5,284 nt of DNA, from the NCBI GenBank assembly GCA_002430755.1, contig DJCX01000142.1:1-5284 (forward strand), read 5' to 3'. Of this stretch, positions 4,738 to 5,284 are shown one piece after another (within the stretch, counting starts at the first letter, position 1; the number at the start of each line of letters is the position of its first letter). A model generated the notes under the pieces. It had not been told where the DNA came from. It was given only the letters and a program-made list of their open reading frames with translations, and made no database searches. The position numbers were made by a program, and so were the translations under genes. Source of the DNA: Flavobacteriales bacterium UBA5939. Lineage in GTDB: Bacteria > Bacteroidota > Bacteroidia > Flavobacteriales > Schleiferiaceae.

Positions 4738-4769
4738 CGAAAATAAACGATTGAAGCTCAAGGAGCAAA
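4738..4769 (-). promoter_or_regulatory. Probable promoter of the transporter operon
   Basis: On the minus strand TTTG (4766-4769) is followed by 20 bases and TATTTTCG (4738-4745), which matches TAnnTTTG in seven of eight positions. It lies in the short gap between the reductase stop and the transporter start and predicts a start site near 4731, about 22 nt before the ATG. A 14-nt dyad, TAACCT-TT-AGGTTA (4710-4723), fills the rest of the leader. There is no visible terminator after the reductase gene, so readthrough is an alternative. Confidence 0.5.
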
Positions 4770-4776
4770 TAGATGG

Positions 4777-5284
4777 CTATAATCCTGCCTGCTCGGCGAT
4801 AACCGCCAGTGCTTCGCTAAAACTATGTGGCTTATAGCCGAGTATTGTCTTCGCTTTCGTGATGTCAAAACCGGTTCGTGGAGGACGTTTGGCCGGTTGG
4901 TTCAGGGTGGTACTGTCCACTCTGGTTACAGAATCCATGGAGAGGCCAAAGTGCTCTGCGACCTTACCTACAAGTTCGTAAATCGACATGAAATCTGGAC
5001 CTGATATATTGTAGATGCCTTGAGCTTTCTGCGTGGCCGCTAATAATGCGCCTTGAGCAAGATCTTCAGCGAGGGTTGGTGTACGGAATTGGTCGTCAAC
5101 GACATTGATCGCCTGGCCCTTCTCTAGAGCGCCTTTTGCCCACAGAACGATATTGCTACGGCTCAAATCTTCAGCCATACCAATAACTAAAACCGTTCTA
5201 AGAATACTCCAATGGTCCAAGGCTCTTACAATCTTTTCCGCTTCAAGCTTGGTCTCCCCATAATAACTCAAAGGGTTGGGTATA
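4777..5284 (-). CDS. SDR / RmlD-like sugar-nucleotide reductase, C-terminal part
   Basis: The last 168 codons of a protein whose N-terminus, including the Rossmann NAD(P)-binding GxxGxxG motif, lies beyond the right edge. The frame stays open through the edge, reading IPNPLSYYGETKLEAEKIV, so the TTG at 5269-5271 is not a start. The catalytic Tyr-xxx-Lys of extended short-chain dehydrogenases is seen in SYYGETK. Downstream come LRTVLVIG, the substrate-side DDQFRTPTLAEDLAQG typical of dTDP-4-dehydrorhamnose reductase (RmlD) relatives, GIYNISGPD, and the C-terminal RPPRTGFDITKAKTILGYKP signature. The family acts in the cytoplasm, reducing or epimerising nucleotide sugars for polysaccharides, though many Bacteroidota relatives have unknown substrates. 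The gene ends with TAG and is followed closely by the transporter promoter region. Confidence 0.85.
   Translation of the reverse strand, partial: IPNPLSYYGETKLEAEKIVRALDHWSILRTVLVIGMAEDLSRSNIVLWAKGALEKGQAINVVDDQFRTPTLAEDLAQGALLAATQKAQGIYNISGPDFMSIYELVGKVAEHFGLSMDSVTRVDSTTLNQPAKRPPRTGFDITKAKTILGYKPHSFSEALAVIAEQAGL

Overview
This 5.3 kb window reads as ordinary chromosome of a Bacteroidota bacterium, most likely a member of Flavobacteriales. The evidence is the conserved block rpsU - xerC - hpf - four tRNAs - (tuf), promoters of the Bacteroidota type (TTG, 19-20 bp, TAnnTTTG) instead of sigma70 type, near absence of Shine-Dalgarno sequences except at rpsU, and a NSS transporter paired with a MetS-type small subunit. 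Every gene I can support lies on the minus strand, so transcription runs from high to low coordinates. All assignments are from reading the sequence and remembered family features; no search was run.

From right to left (direction of transcription): 4777-5284 is the C-terminal part of an SDR/RmlD-like sugar-nucleotide reductase that is cut by the window edge. A probable promoter at 4738-4769 starts an operon of a LeuT-like sodium-coupled amino acid transporter (3068-4708) and a 45-residue MetS-type small subunit (2934-3071); the two overlap by ATGA. After 54 noncoding bases comes a membrane-anchored protein with about three helix-hairpin-helix repeats (2064-2879). Its 3' end carries the promoter of rpsU (ribosomal protein bS21, 1821-2015), which has a 10-nt perfect anti-16S Shine-Dalgarno sequence. 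A strong intrinsic terminator follows rpsU and lies only 14 nt before the start of the tyrosine recombinase xerC (865-1752). Then come hpf (ribosome hibernation factor, 560-853) and a second intrinsic terminator (491-523).

A new Bacteroidota promoter (453-484) drives the tRNA cluster Thr(TGT) - Tyr(GTA) - Gly(TCC) - Thr(GGT), the same order as thrU-tyrU-glyT-thrT upstream of tufB in Escherichia coli. The A+T-rich 58 bases at the left edge are therefore probably the leader of a tuf gene just outside the window.

Functionally the left two thirds is translation-related (tRNAs for tuf, bS21, hibernation factor) with the chromosome-dimer recombinase embedded; the right third is nutrient uptake and sugar/cell-envelope metabolism. 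I found no mobile element, CRISPR array or clearly new system. The points most worth a second look are the bS21 Shine-Dalgarno element, the short MetS gene, the terminator placed before xerC, and a 10-bp hairpin inside the tRNA operon.
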